DNA from: JANOGU01 sp964499865 | Lineage (GTDB): Bacteria; Pseudomonadota; Alphaproteobacteria; Rhodobacterales; Rhodobacteraceae | Length of the DNA: 13,984 nt | Direction of reading: 5' to 3' | NCBI GenBank assembly: GCA_964499865.1 | Contig: CAZCPY010000081.1 | Coordinates: 1 to 13,984 of the forward strand | Part shown: positions 7,839 to 13,984 of the stretch, one piece after another | How the letters are laid out: each line of letters opens with the position of its first letter | Numbering within the stretch: the stretch's first letter is position 1 | The notes under the pieces: generated by a model | Told to the model about the DNA's origin: nothing | What the model saw: the letters and a program-made list of their open reading frames with translations, nothing else | Database searches by the model: none | Translations under genes and position numbers: made by a program

Positions 7839-8360
7839 TCACCGCCGGGCCAGGCGGTAGTGGTGGCAGGGCGCAGGCGCCGGGCGGGCGGCCGAGGCGT
7901 GGGGCGCGGTGCCGGTGCGCAGGAAGCCGCATTTCTCCAGCACGCGGGCGGATGCGGGATTGTCGGCGAAGACCCCCGCCGTCAGCGCGGGCATGTCGAA
8001 GCGGGCGAAGAGAAAGGCCGCGAAGGCCGCCAGCGCCTCGGAGGCGAGGCCCTGCCCGGCGGCATCGGGTTCCAGCGCGTAGAAGACCTCGGGTTGCGGA
8101 TCGTCGCCGACCCCGATCCAGCCCTGCCACAGACCTGACCGCTCGACCGCCAGCCGGAACGGCAGGCGCCCGGTCCAGACCACGGTGTCGAGGAAATCCC
8201 CGGCCTCGGCCGGCGTCAGGTCCGGCGGGAACCTGAACAGCATCCGCCCGACCTCTGCCCGCGTCACCAGCGCGCGGAAGGCCTGCGCATCGGCGCGCAG
8301 CAGCGGGCGGAAGGTCAGGCGGGCCGAGGTGAGGCCCGGCCAGGGCGGAACAGGGCGCAT
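7839..8360 (-). CDS. GNAT family N-acetyltransferase (RimJ/RimL type), second of a tandem pair
   Basis: 173-residue GNAT acetyltransferase of the RimJ/RimL type, which acetylates protein N-termini or small molecules with acetyl-CoA; the substrate here is unknown. The start of the fold is LTSARLTFRPLLRADAQAFRAL. The acetyl-CoA-binding loop is AAGQGLASEAL, and the usual C-terminal signature is NPASARVLEKCGFLRTG. The frame has another ATG at 8393 (184 residues). The start at 8360 is preferred because GAGG lies 8 nt upstream and nothing comparable precedes 8393. It follows the other GNAT gene by only 20-53 bp and is probably cotranscribed with it. The two proteins share family motifs but are clearly diverged. 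Confidence 0.85.
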   Translation of the reverse strand: MRPVPPWPGLTSARLTFRPLLRADAQAFRALVTRAEVGRMLFRFPPDLTPAEAGDFLDTVVWTGRLPFRLAVERSGLWQGWIGVGDDPQPEVFYALEPDAAGQGLASEALAAFAAFLFARFDMPALTAGVFADNPASARVLEKCGFLRTGTAPHASAARPAPAPCHHYRLARR

Positions 8361-8413
8361 CGCGGGGGCCTCGGACGGCTTCGCGCCCGGCATAGCCGCG
8401 GGCGGCCCCGCCG

Positions 8414-8965
8414 TCAGCCCATCTTGCGCAGGTAGGTCCAGGTCGGCACGCGGGTGCCGCGGGCGACCGAGAAGCTTTCGGCGTCACCGATGTAGGTGAA
8501 GCCGTTGTTCGTCAGCACGCGCGCCGATCCGGGGTTGTCCTGGAACGCCTCGGCGAACAGGGTGCGGCTGGCCTGCGGGTTGGCCGCGATCAGCGCCGCC
8601 AGCGCGCCGGACGCGAGCCCGTGGTTCCAGAACGCGGGCGCGATCCAGAAGCCGACCTCGGACTGGCCGCGATCCATCTTCTTGAGCGACATGACCCCCA
8701 CGACCTCGGGCAGACCGGACGGCGTGCCGTCCAGCGTCCAGATATCCTCGTCGCCGGTGCCCGCGATGGCGCGCGCGACGAAAGCCTCGGCCGCGCCGGG
8801 CGGCAGGGGATGGGGGATCGCCTGCGTGGCCTCGGCCACCCGCCGGTCGCCCGCATACAGCGCAAACAGCGCCGCATCCGGCCGCCGCACGCGGCGCAGC
8901 ACCAGGCGGCCCGCGTCGATGGGGGTTTCGGCGGCCCGCGCGCCGCCAAGACGTTCAAAGGTCAT
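8414..8965 (-). CDS. GNAT family N-acetyltransferase (RimJ/RimL type), first of a tandem pair
   Basis: 183-residue GNAT acetyltransferase. It begins its fold with TPIDAGRLVLRRVRRPDAALFAL. Other marks are VVGVMSLKKMDRGQSEVGFWIAPAFWNHGLASGAL in two adjoining parts (beta4-beta5 and the acetyl-CoA pyrophosphate loop) and NPGSARVLTNNGFTYIGDAE near the C-terminus. A second in-frame ATG exists at 8986, but GGGAGGA lies just upstream of the ATG at 8965, so that start is used. Substrate unknown; the position between rpmA and obgE hints at, but does not prove, a ribosome-linked role. Confidence 0.88.
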   Translation of the reverse strand: MTFERLGGARAAETPIDAGRLVLRRVRRPDAALFALYAGDRRVAEATQAIPHPLPPGAAEAFVARAIAGTGDEDIWTLDGTPSGLPEVVGVMSLKKMDRGQSEVGFWIAPAFWNHGLASGALAALIAANPQASRTLFAEAFQDNPGSARVLTNNGFTYIGDAESFSVARGTRVPTWTYLRKMG

Positions 8966-9099
8966 GGTGTCCTCCCTCGACGCCATGCGGGGCCGCCAGG
9001 GGCCCCGGTCCCCCTGCCCCAGAAGATGGGGACGCGGGGGCCGTGGTGCAATGCAGGACCGCTCCGCCAGCGGCCCGTTGCGGGGCCGGAAATGCGGAA

Positions 9100-9125
9100 G
9101 GGGACCGGCGTTCCCGCCGGTCCCC
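9100..9125 (-). terminator. strong hairpin downstream of rpmA
   Basis: GGGGACCGGCG, TTCC, CGCCGGTCCCC forms a perfect 11-bp GC-rich stem with a 4-nt loop, starting 26 bases past the rpmA stop. On the transcript it is followed by a short mixed pyrimidine run, not a true T tract. It likely ends or attenuates the rplU-rpmA message, separating the abundant ribosomal transcript from the GNAT-obgE genes downstream. Confidence 0.65.
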
Positions 9126-9150
9126 TACCACGTCGTTCGTGACGGTTCGG

Positions 9151-9420
9151 TTACTCGGCGGCCTCGGCCCGCGGCAGGACGGAAATGAAGGTGCGGCCCT
9201 TGAGCCCGCGCTTGAAGGTCACATGACCCTCGACCACGGCAAAGATCGTGTGGTCGGTGCCCATGCCCACGCCCGCGCCCGGGTGGAACGTGGTGCCGCG
9301 CTGGCGCACGATGATGTTGCCGGGAATCGCCGCCTGGCCGCCCGAGAGTTTCACGCCCAGACGGCGGCCGGCCGAGTCGCGGCCGTTGCGGGACGAACCG
9401 CCTGCCTTCTTGTGTGCCAT
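9151..9420 (-). CDS. rpmA: 50S ribosomal protein L27
   Basis: 89-residue ribosomal protein L27, whose N-terminal tail reaches toward the peptidyl-transferase centre. The start MAHKKAGGSSRNGRDS is diagnostic, followed by RLGVKL, IIVRQRGTTFHPG and the GTDHTIFAVVEGHV block. The N-terminus lacks the cleavable leader of Firmicute L27. It follows rplU by 3 bp and shares its promoter; the pair is one of the most conserved ribosomal gene pairs in bacteria. Confidence 0.97.
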   Translation of the reverse strand: MAHKKAGGSSRNGRDSAGRRLGVKLSGGQAAIPGNIIVRQRGTTFHPGAGVGMGTDHTIFAVVEGHVTFKRGLKGRTFISVLPRAEAAE

Positions 9421-9423
9421 GGA

Positions 9424-9906
9424 TCAGACCTCCGTCTTCGAAGTTTCGGTCTTGGCGGTGTCGGCCTTGGCCTTGGCCGAGCGCCCGGGTTTGGCGGGCG
9501 CCTGCGCCGCCGCGGCGGCGGGCGAGGTGCCGTGCGCGGCGCGGCGGGCGGCGGCGGTGCCGGTGGCCGCGGCCACGCCCGTCCCGTCGGCACCCGCGGC
9601 CAGGATATCGGTCACCCTGACCAGCGTCAGGTGCTGGCGGTGGCCCTTGGTGCGCTGCGACGAATGCTTGCGGCGGCGCTTGACGTAGTGGATGGTCTTC
9701 TCGCCCTTGATCTGGTCGATCACCTCGCCCTGCACGGCGGCACCGGCCACGAAGGGCGCGCCCACGACGGTGGCGTCACCGCCGACCATCAGGATGTCGT
9801 TGAACTGGATCTTGTCTCCGGCTTCGGCTGCCAGTTTCTCGATGCGCAGGACATCGCCCGCCCGCACCGTATACTGCTTGCCGCCGGTCTTGAGGACCGC
9901 GAACAT
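9424..9906 (-). CDS. rplU: 50S ribosomal protein L21 with a long C-terminal extension
   Basis: 160-residue L21, which binds 23S rRNA in the 50S subunit. The core (about 1-103) starts MFAVLKTGGKQYTVRAGD and includes IHYVKRRRKHSSQRTKGHRQ, the RNA-binding block with the family signature, then LTLVRVTDI. About 57 further residues follow, rich in Ala, Thr and Lys and ending KTETSKTEV. This tail is absent from the ~103-residue E. coli protein. Extended, low-complexity L21 tails are familiar in Rhodobacteraceae. GGAAGGA lies 8-15 nt upstream of the start. It heads the rplU-rpmA unit. Confidence 0.96.
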   Translation of the reverse strand: MFAVLKTGGKQYTVRAGDVLRIEKLAAEAGDKIQFNDILMVGGDATVVGAPFVAGAAVQGEVIDQIKGEKTIHYVKRRRKHSSQRTKGHRQHLTLVRVTDILAAGADGTGVAAATGTAAARRAAHGTSPAAAAAQAPAKPGRSAKAKADTAKTETSKTEV

Positions 9907-10043
9907 CGCGTCGTTCCTTCCATCGTTCCGCGCCCTGCGGCCCCGGGGACGGACCCCGGCGTTTGGTGCCTGCGGACAGCGCGCCCCGGTCGGGGCGTCA
10001 TTGCAAGAAGCCCCGCGCGGGTGTCACCCCGCCGGGACGCCGC

Positions 10044-10072
10044 GCTATGGCGCAGGGCGCGGGTCCTGTCAA
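10044..10072 (-). promoter_or_regulatory. promoter of rplU-rpmA
   Basis: On the minus strand a consensus -35 TTGACA (10067-10072) is followed, after exactly 17 nt, by CATAGC (10044-10049). This is the best promoter match in the window and fits a highly expressed ribosomal operon. The leader to the rplU start would be about 130 nt. It contains two GC-rich hairpins: CGCCCC/GGGGCG (9982-9997) and CCGGGG/CCCCGG (9943-9959). Confidence 0.65.
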
Positions 10073-10081
10073 GCGGCGGCG

Positions 10082-10990
10082 CTACAGGTCCTGCCCCGCC
10101 AGTTGCCGCGCCGTCGCCAGGCCGAGGTCGTAGGACTGCGCCCCGAACAGCGCGTCGAAGCCGGCAAACAGCGCGCGGTTCAGCCGCTGGCCCTCCGGCG
10201 TTCCGGAAAAGGCGATGTAGGGCCGCAGGTCGTCGTCGGGCAGCCCGCCGTAGGCCAGCGCCAGGAACGGGAACAGCCAGACCTCGGTGCTGGCCCGCAC
10301 CTCGGCCTCCTGCCCCGAGACATCGGCGAGGATTTCCTCCTCGGGCAGGCCCGCCAGCCCCGGCGCGCCTCCGTCGGCCAGCCCGCGGTAGAAGGCAAGG
10401 TTGGCGTTCAGCGCGCCCTCGACATTGGCCTCGACCAGGTCGTTGACCTCGGCGAACCGGCGCAGCAGGTCGACCCGCGGATCGCCCTTGGCGGCCATCG
10501 CGTCGAACCGGACGCGCGCGGCCTCTTCCACCGCTTTGTCGAGCAGCGCCCGGCGGGCCTCGAGTTCCAGCGTGATGATGCGCCGGCCCCGTTCGCTGCC
10601 GAAGAAGTCCACCGCCGCAGCGATGGTGGCGCCGTCGCCCGCCAGCGCCTCGGCAAAGGCCGCTTCGAACCGCGCCTGCATCCGCGGCAGGTCATGCACC
10701 GCCTGCACCTGCGCCCCCCAGCCGGTGCCGCCCCGGGCGGGAAACAGGTCCCCCTCCAGCGACAGGGCATAGGCGATGCCCTCCTCGCGCAGGATGGCGA
10801 TCATCTCGGGCAGCATCAGCGCGGCCGAGAGCTGCCCGACCTCCGCCGCGACCCGGGCGTCCTGCGCCGATGCCGGCGCAGGCGAAAGCGGCGCTGCAAG
10901 GGCCAGGACAAGGGCCAGGACACGGGCCAGGACACGGGAAAGGACACGGGAAAGGACACGGGAACGGGCGGAAAGACGCAGGGCGCGCAT
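10082..10990 (-). CDS. exported DUF2059-type protein
   Basis: 302-residue protein with a signal peptide: an Arg-rich start, a hydrophobic VLALVLALAAPL core and a likely cleavage after APASA (near residue 43), so it is probably periplasmic. Two segments resemble DUF2059, a domain of unknown function: AVDFFGSERGRRIITLELEARRALLD in the middle and PYIAFSGTPEGQRLNRALFAGF near the C-terminus, each following the pattern 'F-x-S/G-x-x-G-x-R'. The start at 10990 is chosen over one at 11065 because it opens the signal peptide and GGAAGG lies about 9 nt upstream. The n-region is encoded by a 12-bp tandem repeat. Function unknown; the family call is by eye. Confidence 0.75.
   Translation of the reverse strand: MRALRLSARSRVLSRVLSRVLARVLALVLALAAPLSPAPASAQDARVAAEVGQLSAALMLPEMIAILREEGIAYALSLEGDLFPARGGTGWGAQVQAVHDLPRMQARFEAAFAEALAGDGATIAAAVDFFGSERGRRIITLELEARRALLDKAVEEAARVRFDAMAAKGDPRVDLLRRFAEVNDLVEANVEGALNANLAFYRGLADGGAPGLAGLPEEEILADVSGQEAEVRASTEVWLFPFLALAYGGLPDDDLRPYIAFSGTPEGQRLNRALFAGFDALFGAQSYDLGLATARQLAGQDL
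10898..10969 (-). repeat. 12-bp tandem repeat inside the signal-peptide coding region
   Basis: Six head-to-tail 12-bp units are present. Two read AAGGGCCAGGAC, one ACGGGCCAGGAC, two ACGGGAAAGGAC, and the last is degenerate (plus strand). On the coding strand each unit encodes four residues, giving successive RVLS, RVLS, RVLA and RVLA-type blocks in the signal peptide. Because the unit is a multiple of three, gain or loss of copies would alter signal-peptide length without a frameshift. Confidence 0.9.
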
Positions 10991-11123
10991 CGGCGGGGCC
11001 TTCCATCGGGGTGCAGGACGGCAGGTAGTCGCCCGCCGCCGCTTTGCCAAGCGGCAAGACCGCATCGCCCGCCACCGACCGCCGCAACCCCGGGCACCCG
11101 CCGCCGCCTTCCGCGGAAGCCGC

Positions 11124-11152
11124 TTGCATCCCGCCCCGCCGCCCGCTAGACG
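11124..11152 (+). promoter_or_regulatory. promoter of tRNA-Ser
   Basis: TTGCAT (11124-11129) and TAGACG (11147-11152) are separated by 17 nt, placing transcription start about 18 nt upstream of the mature tRNA 5' end. A perfect 12-bp palindrome, CTTCCGCGGAAG (11108-11119), lies just upstream of the -35. Assigned by eye. Confidence 0.5.
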
Positions 11153-11176
11153 CCTGCCCCGACGACCCCCAAGCGC

Positions 11177-11266
<90 letters not shown>

Positions 11267-11292
11267 CTTACCCCAGCGAAAGCGTTCTCCCG

Positions 11293-11314
11293 ATCCGGCT
11301 GCGGCCGGATTTTT
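11293..11314 (+). terminator. intrinsic terminator of tRNA-Ser
   Basis: ATCCGGC, loop TGCG, GCCGGAT gives a perfect 7-bp stem whose 3' arm runs directly into a TTTTT tract. It lies 26 nt past the tRNA CCA end and is a textbook Rho-independent terminator for the tRNA transcript. Confidence 0.85.
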
Positions 11315-11555
11315 CCGTTGTTTTCGAGAGTTATGCGGGAGGGGCTGTTAACCGGCTCACGCCCCGAAGGGCGCACACGCGTTCTCTCCGGGCCGATATT
11401 CTCCGGACCTGTTAACCGCCGCGCTTTCGGTGAACAGCTCGCAAGTCACTGATTAGAATAAGAATAATCGTCTGCGAGCGGTGATCGCTGTTCGTATTGG
11501 CGTTTGGCATGAGGACGACACTGTCCTCGAACTGAGCGCGCGCGACGGCCGCGGT
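11315..11555. other. intergenic junction between tRNA-Ser and the accessory operon
   Basis: About 240 bases with no convincing gene. It holds two copies of CTGTTAACCG (11345-11354 and 11409-11418), an AT-rich patch with GATTA/TAATC ends (11451-11469), and a 6-bp hairpin GAGGAC/GTCCTC (11511-11528) that lies downstream of the DUF3037 gene stop and could weakly end that transcript. Base composition shifts from GC-rich backbone to mixed sequence within this stretch. No second copy of the tRNA 3' end was seen. Confidence 0.5.
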
Positions 11556-12413
11556 CTATTGCAGAGTGCGCCCTTCGTGGTGCCGCACTTCGTCCTCAAT
11601 CTGATTCACGAAGTCTTCGATCTGGTCCTCGTCAAACACCTTGTTGTCGAACGGCACCTGACGAAGGATCTCGACGGCATTCCGGTACGCTGGCTCCAAG
11701 GAGGTGTTCTGAGGACGCCCCACTATGAAATGAACCTGAACATCCTCGGTTGTGCCAATCTTGACGGCTGAAAGGTGCCCCAGCCAGCGGCGTGCCTTAT
11801 CCTTGATGTTGTCTGCGTCAGACAGGTCGAATGAAAGTGGCTCGTATACGTGCCAGCGCCCGTTCTTCCACGCATGACGAAACTCGACAGCGTCCGTATT
11901 TCCTTGGATGCGCTTCGGCTCCAGCTCAACGTTTACACCATGCTCCTTGAGCTTCGCCTCGACGGGACGCCATACGTCGTCATCACTCCGTCGGCGCTCA
12001 GACGGTCGATCATACCTCGATACAAAACGCAGATAGAGCTGATCGAAGGTCTTCTGCGGGTCCGCAGTCAGGCCGGCGCCTACTGGCGACCACTGCAACG
12101 AGCTGTCATCGAGCGGCAACGCGATCCGCGCATAGTCACCGGCTGTCCTCTCGCCTTTGAAAAGGCCCTCACTTTTCAGACTACGCTGAACGCTCTTCAT
12201 CCCCCGATCGATGGCTTCGATCGCGCGCTTGTAGGACTCACTGTCCAGATCCGGAAAAACATTCTTTATACGGCCGAATGTTTTGCGGGATTTCGTCAGG
12301 ATGAGCGGTCGACCAGGGACGACCATGACCAAGCCGACATTCACGAACTCGCCCGTAAGGACATCGTGAATGTATCGCAGAACGACGTAGCTATACGGCT
12401 CCTTCGCGGTCAT
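11556..12413 (-). CDS. DUF3037 domain protein, last gene of the hsdS-linked operon
   Basis: 285-residue protein with an N-terminal DUF3037 domain. The visible signature is YSYVVLRYIHDVLTGEFVNVGLVMVVPG (about residues 7-34), which matches the usual 'YSYxVLRYxxDxxxGEFxNVGVV' opening of that family. The rest (about 110-285) is charged and has no motif recognised here. DUF3037 has no established biochemical role but is often encoded next to a HipA-like kinase, as here. The start at 12413 gives an ATGA overlap with the kinase stop. A longer start at 12443 would overlap the kinase gene by 34 bp and is less likely. Codon use and GC are lower than in the left part of the window, suggesting acquisition. 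Cytoplasmic: no signal or membrane segment. Confidence 0.8.
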   Translation of the reverse strand: MTAKEPYSYVVLRYIHDVLTGEFVNVGLVMVVPGRPLILTKSRKTFGRIKNVFPDLDSESYKRAIEAIDRGMKSVQRSLKSEGLFKGERTAGDYARIALPLDDSSLQWSPVGAGLTADPQKTFDQLYLRFVSRYDRPSERRRSDDDVWRPVEAKLKEHGVNVELEPKRIQGNTDAVEFRHAWKNGRWHVYEPLSFDLSDADNIKDKARRWLGHLSAVKIGTTEDVQVHFIVGRPQNTSLEPAYRNAVEILRQVPFDNKVFDEDQIEDFVNQIEDEVRHHEGRTLQ

Positions 12414-13198
12414 GCCAGTATCCTCCCAAGTTCCCCGATGCATGCATCGATGTTGTCCCTAGCCTCGGCGATCAACTTCAGCGCAGCATCTATGTCGGCG
12501 CGGGCTGCTGCCCACTCCGGGGGGATGGCTCCTTCATACTCCTGCAGCCGCGCATCCGACAAGGCGCTCCAGCGAGATTTGATCTCGCTGAAGTCGAACG
12601 GCGCGCCTTTCAGCTCATGCACGAAAATATGCCTGCCAGGGGTTTCTAAGTCCCTCATGCCGCCAAGTACCCATGGCGCGCGCCACAGGAGGAGCAGGCG
12701 GTGGGCGAAGGCAAGCTCGTGATCGATGATCCTCAGATCGTTGCCCCTGACAAGGCAGTTCGGATTCTCCGCCCGCCGATCAGGGTTCTGGATGATCGCG
12801 TCGAACAGCAGGATGCCAGCGGCAACTGGCCTCATCGCGTCAGAGAGGCGCTGACCGCTGCTCCAGGCGGAGAAACCCGTGCTGCGCGTAGAGCCAAACG
12901 CCAAGGGACAACTGCGGCGCAGCTTGTCAGCGATCTGGGGGTCTGTCACCACCGGAAAAATCTCCGGCGGGATCTCGACGATCCAGGGCCTTGGCACCGG
13001 AAGCCCCAGATCGGCTGCAAGACATGCGGCAATGGCCTCTCTCGCCAGGTTCACTACCGCCTGGTCGCAACCTGCCGAAAGCTTGACGAAAACTTCGACC
13101 TCTTCCTCGCCATCCGCCTCGCAGGCCGACAGGACAGGCCCCGTTCGTCCCTGTACCGCAGCCCGGTCGATCCGGGTAAGGACGGCGCGAGGTATCAT
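12410..13198 (-). CDS. HipA-like kinase (HipA_2 type)
   Basis: 262-residue protein resembling the compact HipA-like kinase family, relatives of the HipA Ser/Thr kinase toxin without its N-terminal subdomain. Likely kinase landmarks are VFVKL with K39 as the ATP-binding lysine, E54 in NLAREAIAACLAADLGLPVP, the catalytic loop QNPDRRAENPN with D140 and N145, and IDHELAF with D159 as the metal-binding aspartate. All key residues are present, so it is probably active. The substrate is unknown; classical HipA phosphorylates glutamyl-tRNA synthetase. There is no HipB-like DNA-binding antitoxin beside it. ATGA overlaps join it to hsdS upstream and to the DUF3037 gene downstream, indicating strict co-translation with a restriction-modification subunit. 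Confidence 0.8.
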   Translation of the reverse strand: MIPRAVLTRIDRAAVQGRTGPVLSACEADGEEEVEVFVKLSAGCDQAVVNLAREAIAACLAADLGLPVPRPWIVEIPPEIFPVVTDPQIADKLRRSCPLAFGSTRSTGFSAWSSGQRLSDAMRPVAAGILLFDAIIQNPDRRAENPNCLVRGNDLRIIDHELAFAHRLLLLWRAPWVLGGMRDLETPGRHIFVHELKGAPFDFSEIKSRWSALSDARLQEYEGAIPPEWAAARADIDAALKLIAEARDNIDACIGELGRILA

Positions 13199-13984
13199 GC
13201 GGCCTTCGCCCGACCGTCGAAGATCTCGTGTAGCATGGCCGGAATAAGAGCCTCCACGTCCTTAGCAGTGCTGGCGCGGATGCCGCGGGCTTCGCGGGCC
13301 TTCGCATGCAGACGGTCAAACCATTCCTGGCGGCCGATCGGTGGCGTCGGAACGGTGATTGCCTCCAGCGCTCCTTGCCCCAGAGTGCGGTTCCTGTCGG
13401 CACTTCCGGGCGATGCGGATTGGACCTTGCCGAGACCTTCAGAGGTCTGGAGGTAGAACCAGATGAACTCGGCTGTCGCGAGCCCCTGAGTGGGAACGCA
13501 TGTCAGGTAGCGGTGCGAGCCGACCCGCCCATGGTCATCGGGGCCAGCCACTGCGAACGCCCCCTCCCAAGCCTTGATGTTGCTGAACACGAGGTCGCCT
13601 TGCTGAACAAGGAAGAGCTTTTGCCAGCTCAGGTCCGCGCCCAGCAGATCGGGTTTATGAAAAGTACCGCGGCCGAACGAACGGACGCCGAGCTCGGGAT
13701 AGCTCGCGTCAAGATCGATCTCGACCGGCCTGCGCATCAGCGGCGCGACCTCGGCCATGGGGCGCAGGGGGGCGCCATCGATGGCGCGCTGAAAGGCTTT
13801 TAGCAGCAGCGCCCGCGTCTCCCGCTCTGCCGCCTCGATAGCGTTGCGGCGTTCGTCCACCAGTGCCGCGACCTGGTCGAGCCTTTCGACGATGCGGCGC
13901 TGATCGTCGAGGGACGGCAGCGGGATCTTTAGCAGGCTGCTGAAGAAGTCTGCCCTCGACCCGGTTTTCGGAACATGATTCACA
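13195..13984 (-). CDS. hsdS: type I restriction enzyme specificity subunit HsdS (3' part, runs off the right edge)
   Basis: About 262 residues of the C-terminal part of a type I restriction-modification specificity subunit, which picks the DNA target for the HsdM methylase and HsdR nuclease. The visible part starts at the end of the first target-recognition domain. It then shows the central conserved helix repeat (LLKIPLPSLDDQRRIVERLD to about residue 70), a second target-recognition domain (about 75-208; LVFSNIKAWEGAFAV is typical), and the distal repeat TVPTPPIGRQEWFDRLHAKARE. The frame is open to the window end, so the 5' half lies outside; a GTG at 13983 is not a plausible start. The stop overlaps the HipA-like start by 4 bp. 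Confidence 0.88.
   Translation of the reverse strand, partial: VNHVPKTGSRADFFSSLLKIPLPSLDDQRRIVERLDQVAALVDERRNAIEAAERETRALLLKAFQRAIDGAPLRPMAEVAPLMRRPVEIDLDASYPELGVRSFGRGTFHKPDLLGADLSWQKLFLVQQGDLVFSNIKAWEGAFAVAGPDDHGRVGSHRYLTCVPTQGLATAEFIWFYLQTSEGLGKVQSASPGSADRNRTLGQGALEAITVPTPPIGRQEWFDRLHAKAREARGIRASTAKDVEALIPAMLHEIFDGRAKAA

Noticed and set aside
6641..8236. 531-codon plus-strand frame opposite obgE and a GNAT gene
   Set aside because: Antisense to clear conserved genes; low-complexity product.
9043..10446. 467-codon plus-strand frame opposite rplU-rpmA
   Set aside because: Antisense to unmistakable ribosomal protein genes.
10898..10969. Tandem repeat as a possible CRISPR array
   Set aside because: Units are 12 bp, contiguous, with no spacers, and lie in frame in a coding region.
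11481..11771. 96-codon plus-strand frame in the island
   Set aside because: Mostly antisense to the DUF3037 gene; no ribosome site or recognisable motif.
12410..13198. Classical hipBA toxin-antitoxin locus
   Set aside because: No HipB-like helix-turn-helix protein is next to the kinase; its neighbours are hsdS and a DUF3037 gene, and it lacks the HipA N-terminal domain.
13984..13984. GTG at 13983 as the start of hsdS
   Set aside because: The visible protein begins within a target-recognition domain, so the gene must continue beyond the window.

Overview
The window looks like a chromosomal segment of an alphaproteobacterium of the Rhodobacteraceae. The left 11 kb is very GC-rich. It carries a ChpT phosphotransferase of the CckA-ChpT-CtrA relay, an olsB-olsA ornithine-lipid pair, an rplU-rpmA / obgE-proB-proA neighbourhood and a DUF3553 protein, a mix typical of that family. 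Genus cannot be fixed from the sequence alone.

Layout. (1) 50-1640: trmJ (minus) and a ThiE/TenI-like protein (plus) are divergent around a 214-bp promoter region. (2) 1647-3268: the lipid acyltransferase pair olsB-olsA (minus), coupled by an ATGA overlap, converges on the ThiE-like gene. (3) 3377-4186: a 61-residue DUF3553 protein (minus) and chpT (plus) are divergent, 33 bp apart. (4) 4191-9906, all minus: transcription order is rplU, rpmA, two RimJ/RimL-type GNAT acetyltransferases, obgE, proB, proA. rplU-rpmA has its own promoter and a strong hairpin after rpmA. proB and proA are separated by a striking AT-rich double hairpin. (5) 10082-10990: a secreted or periplasmic DUF2059-type protein whose signal peptide is built on a 12-bp tandem repeat. 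(6) 11177-11266: tRNA-Ser(CGA) with encoded CCA, its own promoter and an intrinsic terminator.

Immediately right of the tRNA-Ser the base composition changes: GC falls and codon use becomes less biased. There follows an accessory operon on the minus strand, read from the right edge: the 3' part of a type I restriction specificity subunit (hsdS), a HipA-like kinase, and a DUF3037 protein. All three are joined by 4-bp ATGA overlaps. This is the most interesting part of the window. It resembles a defence island inserted next to a tRNA gene, in which a HipA-type Ser/Thr kinase module is translationally coupled to a type I restriction-modification operon. No integrase, hsdM or hsdR lies within the window; they would be expected, if present, beyond the right edge.
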